Assembly (NCBI GenBank): GCA_002477805.1
Contig: DLKQ01000023.1
Coordinates: forward strand, 1-18,348
Length of the DNA: 18,348 nucleotides
Reading direction: 5' to 3'
Source: Christensenella sp. UBA7584
Lineage (GTDB): Bacteria > Bacillota > Clostridia > Christensenellales > UBA1242
Positions within the stretch are counted from its first letter, which is position 1, and each line of letters starts with the position of its first letter. The notes beneath the pieces are model-generated. The model made no database searches, was not told where the DNA came from, and worked only from the letters and a program-made list of their open reading frames with translations. The position numbers were made by a program, and so were the translations under genes. Positions 14,836-18,348 of the stretch are shown piece by piece.

Positions 14836-16119
14836 TTATTCCTCGTAAACAAATTCGACATCTCCAATAATAACTGTGTCACCATTTTTCATACCCATTT
14901 TTAAAAGTTCATCTATTATTCCATCTTTACGAAGTCTTCGGTGGAAATATGCAAAACTATCATCATCAGAAATTACTACACGCCTACATAATTCATCAAC
15001 TCTGCCACCCTTAACTTCAAAAACACCATCTCCAAGTTTTACAAATTCTAGTGACGATGTATCCCTAGGTGCAAATTCAAAATCATCACTTTCAATTCTT
15101 TGATTTTTAGGAATTGTCTTAAGTTTTTCAAACAAATGGTCCACAAGTTTATCTAATCCTGTATGAGATTGGGCTGAAATAGCAAATACTTCTACTTTTT
15201 CAAATTCACTATATCTTTTTAACTCAAGCTTAAATTTTTTAATTTCATCTTCCGCATTTTCTAGTAAATCAACTTTATTAAGAACAATAATTTGTGGCAG
15301 ATTTGCCAACACATCACTATAACTTTCAAGTTCTTTGTTAATCGCTAGAAAATCAGCAAATGGCTCCCTACCCTCACTACCAGAGATATCAACAATATGT
15401 AAAATAAGTCTGGTACGTTCAATATGCCTCAAAAATTCGTGTCCAAGCCCAACTCCTTCACTTGCCTTTTCAATCAAACCTGGAATATCAGCTATTACAC
15501 AAGACTCATCAAACTTTTTTAACACTCCCAAATTAGGAGAAAGAGTTGTAAAATGATAATTAGCAATTTTTGGCTTTGCATCAGTTATCGCTGAAAGTAG
15601 CGTAGACTTACCAACATTTGGAAATCCAACTAACCCCACATCAGCTATTGTTTTCAGTTCTAACAGAACCTCGTATTCTTCAGTAATTTGCCCACTTTGA
15701 CTAAAATGTGGAGCTTGTCTTCGACTGCTTGCAAAATGCTGGTTTCCCTTTCCTCCATAACCACCTTTTAAAAGAGTATAAGTTTGATTTTTATCAAACA
15801 TATCAACAATAATTTTTCCTGTTTCAACATCTTTTACAACAGTGCCTTGAGGCACTTCAATTATAAGAGAATTACCACTTTTTCCAGTGCAATTTTTCCC
15901 CATTCCTTTTTCACCATTCTCAGCCCTAAAATGCTTGTGAAATCGAAAGTCAACTAATGTGTTTAAGCTCTCTTTAACCTTTAAAATAATATCTCCACCT
16001 TTACCCCCATCTCCACCATCAGGGCCACCATTTGGAACATATTTCTCTCTACGAAAAGTAGAAGCTCCATCTCCACCATTTCCAGCTTTTACAAATATTT
16101 TTACTTTATCTATAAACAT
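14836..16119 (-). CDS. obgE: Obg GTPase (ribosome assembly and stress)
   Basis: 427 aa, ATG with AGAGG about 8 nt upstream. Obg is an essential GTPase bound to the 50S subunit, active in its assembly and in ppGpp-linked stress control. The glycine-rich Obg fold is at 1-158 (NGGDGAS, GGPDGGDGGKGGD). The G domain follows: G1 GFPNVGKST (165-173), switch-region FTTLSPNLG (190-198), G3 DIPGLIE (211-217), G4 NKVD (281-284) and G5 SAQ (315-317). A C-terminal OCT domain (about 350-427, ending FVYEE) is present, as usual in Firmicutes. It follows nth by 43 nt and has no promoter of its own that I can see. Its stop codon abuts that of the convergent membrane protein gene. Confidence 0.97.
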   Translation of the reverse strand: MFIDKVKIFVKAGNGGDGASTFRREKYVPNGGPDGGDGGKGGDIILKVKESLNTLVDFRFHKHFRAENGEKGMGKNCTGKSGNSLIIEVPQGTVVKDVETGKIIVDMFDKNQTYTLLKGGYGGKGNQHFASSRRQAPHFSQSGQITEEYEVLLELKTIADVGLVGFPNVGKSTLLSAITDAKPKIANYHFTTLSPNLGVLKKFDESCVIADIPGLIEKASEGVGLGHEFLRHIERTRLILHIVDISGSEGREPFADFLAINKELESYSDVLANLPQIIVLNKVDLLENAEDEIKKFKLELKRYSEFEKVEVFAISAQSHTGLDKLVDHLFEKLKTIPKNQRIESDDFEFAPRDTSSLEFVKLGDGVFEVKGGRVDELCRRVVISDDDSFAYFHRRLRKDGIIDELLKMGMKNGDTVIIGDVEFVYEE

Positions 16120-16162
16120 TTTAAAACCTCTTTTCTAATTTTTACGAATAGTTTGTTGCGTT

Positions 16163-16795
16163 TTAGGCTTGTTTTTTGCTTAAGTAAAATTTACAAAACC
16201 CTTTCAGCTCACAGTTTTCGCATTTTGGATTTCTAGCAGTACAATAATACCTACCAAAAAGAACCATTCTATAATGAAATTCTCTACCAAGATAATTTGG
16301 ATATTTTTTCACAAAAGCAAATTCTGTTTTTTCTGGTGTTTTTTCACACGCAAATCCTACTCTATTTAATACTCTGAATATGTGCGTATCAACGCCAATT
16401 ACTTTTGAATCAAAAAGTTCAGACGCAACCACATTTGCAGTTTTTCTACCCACACCAGCAAGTTTTTCCATATCTCTTGGGTCTTTAGGAATTTCGCCAT
16501 TGTAATTTGTTAGAAGTTGTTTACTCATATTTATTATATTTTTAGCTTTACTATGGTAAAAACCACAAGGCCTTATTATTCCCTCAAGCTTTTTAGTATC
16601 TAAACAAGCAAAATCTTTTGGCGAATTATACTTTTTAAACAATTCTTTAGTAACAATATTTACTCTTTTATCTGTACATTGTGCAGAAAGCATTACCGCA
16701 ACAAGCATTTCAAATGGGCTAGAAAAATTAAGTTCGCATTTAGCTTGTGGAAACAATTTTTCTAAATAACTAAAGAAAAACTCTATATTTTTCAA
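16163..16795 (-). CDS. nth: Endonuclease III (DNA glycosylase / AP lyase)
   Basis: 210 aa. It removes oxidised pyrimidines and nicks the abasic site in base excision repair. The helix-hairpin-helix reads LAGVGRKTANVVA (112-124) with catalytic Lys118; catalytic Asp136 is in VDTHIFRVLNR. The [4Fe-4S] loop has the exact C-x6-C-x2-C-x5-C spacing (C185, C192, C195, C201). The start is a TTG at 16795-16793, with AGGAG 5 nt upstream. It is the first gene of an nth-obgE unit behind its own promoter. Confidence 0.96.
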   Translation of the reverse strand: MKNIEFFFSYLEKLFPQAKCELNFSSPFEMLVAVMLSAQCTDKRVNIVTKELFKKYNSPKDFACLDTKKLEGIIRPCGFYHSKAKNIINMSKQLLTNYNGEIPKDPRDMEKLAGVGRKTANVVASELFDSKVIGVDTHIFRVLNRVGFACEKTPEKTEFAFVKKYPNYLGREFHYRMVLFGRYYCTARNPKCENCELKGFCKFYLSKKQA

Positions 16796-16827
16796 ATCAG
16801 CTCCTGAAAGACTTTTTGTCTAAAATT

Positions 16828-16856
16828 AGTATATCATATTTTTTTATTATTAGCAA
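16828..16856 (-). promoter_or_regulatory. Promoter of nth-obgE
   Basis: Minus strand: TTGCTA (16856-16851), 17-nt spacer, TATACT (16833-16828), with TG just before the -10 box. The nth start codon is about 32 nt downstream. Confidence 0.6.
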
Positions 16857-16878
16857 TAGAAAATTATAATTGAAAAAT

Positions 16879-16901
16879 AAAAAAGCCATAAATTTGGCTT
16901 T
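16879..16901 (-). terminator. Terminator of the HAD phosphatase gene
   Basis: Minus strand: AAAGCCA (16901-16895), 6-nt loop, TGGCTTT (16888-16882), then T (16884-16879), one A and five T. It begins one base after the stop codon, so it separates this gene from nth-obgE. Confidence 0.85.
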
Positions 16902-16902
16902 C

Positions 16903-17838
16903 TTAAAGTGACTTTTCCTTTTTTAAATCTTTTACGATACTTTTTGCATCAGATGTTAAATTTTCCATAAAATGTCTACTATAATTTTGTCCTGTTACAT
17001 ATTTTAAAAGTTCACTATCAGATAAATTAATTGTTGCATATTTATTTTTCCCAAGTTTCTGCTCTGTTTCAATAACATCAAACATTTCGCTTTTTGTAGA
17101 GTTACAGAGAATTGCTCTATCACAGTTTTTCAGACATTCAACATCATTAAAATTATCTCCAAAATAGCATACATCTTTTGCACTGTCTCCAAAAACATTT
17201 TTTAATGCTTGCCATTTGCTCATTGTTGATACTTGTACCGATGCTGAATTAGTAATATGCAATTGCTTAAAATACTCAAGTTCATTTACAAACTTTGCCT
17301 TTTTAGAATTTGAAGGAATAATAATTTCCAAAGACAATATCTGATTATCAGAATTTATGGAGTTTAAATATTTTTGACAAACTGGCACTGCGTCAATTTC
17401 AATCTTATGCAAACTGTCAAGAATTGAAACTAATCCGAGAGTTACACTAGATTTAAGTTTCGAATCAGTGTCTAAAATTTTTTCACGATAATTATTTAAC
17501 GCTGTTCGGTATATAATCATTGAACCTGGAGCTATTAAATTAAGTGTCTTTCTAATACTTGTAACTTTATCCGCACTTAGAGGAAAACTTTTAATTTCCT
17601 TATCATAAATATAACTTCCAGCATTAGAAGCAATTATCGGATTAAAGCTCGTGTTTGATTCACGTTTTATTGTAGAAACTACTTTCATTACTTCGTTGTA
17701 ATTCATTCCAGAAATAAACATAATTGGTTTTCCTGTCTGTGACAAAACCTTGAAAAGTTCAAGAACTCCCTTTTGCAGTTTCCCATTTTTATATAATGTA
17801 CCTTCTATATCAAATGCGTAACCTTTTATTTCAGCCAT
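16903..17838 (-). CDS. Cof-type HAD-superfamily hydrolase
   Basis: 311 aa from the ATG at 17838, with GAGGTG upstream; the longer frame runs into the promoter. HAD motifs are in order: motif I FDIEGTLY (nucleophile Asp10, Glu12), motif II FISG (Ser43), Lys208 in MSKWQALKNVFG, and motif IV YFGDNFND (D228, D232). A C2-type cap lies between II and III, as in Cof-like sugar- or nucleotide-phosphate phosphatases. The usual motif I is DxDGT; here the second Asp, the general acid, is Glu, which may slow or alter catalysis. The substrate cannot be told. No signal peptide, so cytoplasmic. It is a single-gene transcription unit. Confidence 0.9.
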   Translation of the reverse strand: MAEIKGYAFDIEGTLYKNGKLQKGVLELFKVLSQTGKPIMFISGMNYNEVMKVVSTIKRESNTSFNPIIASNAGSYIYDKEIKSFPLSADKVTSIRKTLNLIAPGSMIIYRTALNNYREKILDTDSKLKSSVTLGLVSILDSLHKIEIDAVPVCQKYLNSINSDNQILSLEIIIPSNSKKAKFVNELEYFKQLHITNSASVQVSTMSKWQALKNVFGDSAKDVCYFGDNFNDVECLKNCDRAILCNSTKSEMFDVIETEQKLGKNKYATINLSDSELLKYVTGQNYSRHFMENLTSDAKSIVKDLKKEKSL

Positions 17839-17859
17839 AATAACACCTCTAACTATGAA

Positions 17860-17888
17860 ATTATAACACACCAACCACCGTTAGTCAA
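17860..17888 (-). promoter_or_regulatory. Sigma-A promoter of the HAD gene
   Basis: Minus strand: TTGACT (17888-17883), 17-nt spacer, TATAAT (17865-17860). The spacer is unusually G-rich for this window (GGTGGTTGGTGTG within it). The ATG is 21 nt past the -10 box. Confidence 0.8.
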
Positions 17889-17984
17889 TCCACAAATTTT
17901 AATAAATTTTCAAAATTATATATAAAACAATTATTGTTTATTTCTATATACATCTAGATAGAAAACAAAAATCCACCGGTATAC

Positions 17985-18250
17985 TGAAGTGAACCCTGTA
18001 GGCGTCACTAAAAATAAAAAACCATTAGGGGGAAATTTTATGTTTCTTCCTTATTTTTTATTTTTGTCTTGTAAAAATTCTATTCATTCTTTCACATATT
18101 CTTTACTTGCCATAAAAGATATCTCCTATAAAATATATTATAGGAGATATCTTATTGAGCTACTAAAAGGTTTTTGTTTATTATCCCCATTTGGAGTTCA
18201 TTTCATTTTAATATGGTTTCTTTTGTAGTGCAAAAATGGTGTTCAGTTCA
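17985..18250. mobile_element. Possible small non-autonomous element (MITE-like)
   Basis: The left end TGAAGTGAACCC (17985-17996) and the reverse complement of the right end, TGAACTGAACAC (18250-18239), agree at 10 of 12 bases. With small gaps, similarity goes on inward to CACTA, AAAA and AAACC, about 37 bases in all. The 266-bp interior has no transposase and contains a perfect palindrome. Only a 2-bp AC repeat flanks it, so no clear target duplication. It could be a MITE, a decayed insertion sequence or chance. Confidence 0.3.
18116..18153. repeat. Perfect inverted repeat, 16-bp arms
   Basis: AAGATATCTCCTATAA (18116-18131) is the exact reverse complement of 18138-18153, with a 6-nt spacer AATATA. 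No T-tract follows on either strand, so it does not look like a terminator. The right arm contains GGAGAT. It lies in the middle of the possible MITE-like element. Confidence 0.9.
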
Positions 18251-18348
18251 ACTATCTAAGTTGTTTTATACTACAAAGAAGAATGATTTTCTTTTTAAAA
18301 ATTTATATATATTCACCGACTGTTTATGTTGTTTTCCACTTGTAATTG

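Larger units (their letters stand above)
17889..18348. other. Right-edge stretch without a convincing gene
   Basis: AT-rich sequence with several inverted repeats: AAACAAT-T-ATTGTTT at 17925-17939, TTTCTAT/ATAGAAA at 17941-17964, a long perfect palindrome at 18116-18153 and TTTGTAGT/ACTACAAA at 18222-18277. A 62-codon plus-strand frame (18040-18228) with an AGGGGGA upstream resembles nothing known to me. From 18278 to the end I see nothing. Confidence 0.5.

Noticed and set aside
17866..17882. G-rich promoter spacer with GG-GG-GG runs, possible G-quadruplex
   Set aside because: Only three GG tracts are present; a two-layer quadruplex needs four.
17985..18010. AGTGA/TCACT imperfect hairpin near the left end of the possible element
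   Set aside because: Short stem with a 2x2 internal loop; may be chance and adds nothing to the terminal repeat evidence.
18040..18228. 62-codon plus-strand frame preceded by AGGGGGA
   Set aside because: Good ribosome binding site, but the frame runs across the perfect palindrome and lies wholly inside the possible MITE-like element; the hydrophobic product is not recognisable.
1..18348. CRISPR array, tRNA, rRNA, phage or defence genes
   Set aside because: I found no regularly spaced repeats, no tRNA-like TTC-loop sequence and no integrase, restriction or toxin-antitoxin signature on either strand.

Overview
The window is an 18.3 kb piece of an AT-rich bacterial chromosome. It carries GGAGG-type ribosome binding sites, sigma-A-like promoters (TTGACT-N17-TATAAT, three times) and Rho-independent terminators. 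Two genes end in TGA inside ATGA start/stop overlaps, so TGA is a stop codon here (code 11, not the Mycoplasma code). Low GC, a PdaB-like deacetylase (a family typical of endospore formers), a TsaB-RimI fusion, a MurF-type ligase with a membrane N-terminus and a second-type gyrase-like parE-parC pair point to a Firmicutes lineage, most likely Clostridia. No species can be named from the sequence.

Left part (1-6550, all minus strand): the first codons of a gene leaving the window at the left edge; a two-gene unit of a PdaB-like polysaccharide deacetylase and a tandem OB-fold SSB-like protein, ended by a terminator; then parE-parC (type IIA topoisomerase, both genes starting with TTG), also ended by a terminator. 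Middle (6555-8000, plus strand): murG, followed by a small HTH regulator with its own promoter. A 320-base gene-free stretch with two hairpin terminators follows.

The core of the window is a complete-looking six-gene minus-strand operon running from a promoter at 13955-13927 to a terminator at 8312-8274: rsfS, tsaE, tsaB-rimI, an alpha/beta hydrolase, a membrane-fused murF-like gene and ddl. It joins ribosome silencing, tRNA t6A modification and synthesis and addition of D-Ala-D-Ala for peptidoglycan. Most junctions overlap or nearly touch. MurG on the other side of the gene-free stretch acts later in the same wall pathway.

Right part: an unrecognised four-helix membrane protein (plus strand) converges with obgE with no intergenic base, so the obgE terminator lies inside the neighbour's coding sequence. 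obgE follows nth in an operon with its own promoter. A Cof-type HAD phosphatase forms a single-gene unit. The last ~370 bases hold no convincing gene but contain a possible small non-autonomous mobile element with imperfect terminal inverted repeats and a perfect 16-bp-arm palindrome.

Overall most of the window is conserved housekeeping DNA. I see no defence island, CRISPR array, tRNA or rRNA. The least ordinary items are the membrane MurF with its coupled hydrolase, the unknown membrane protein, the small HTH regulator and the palindromic element at the right edge.
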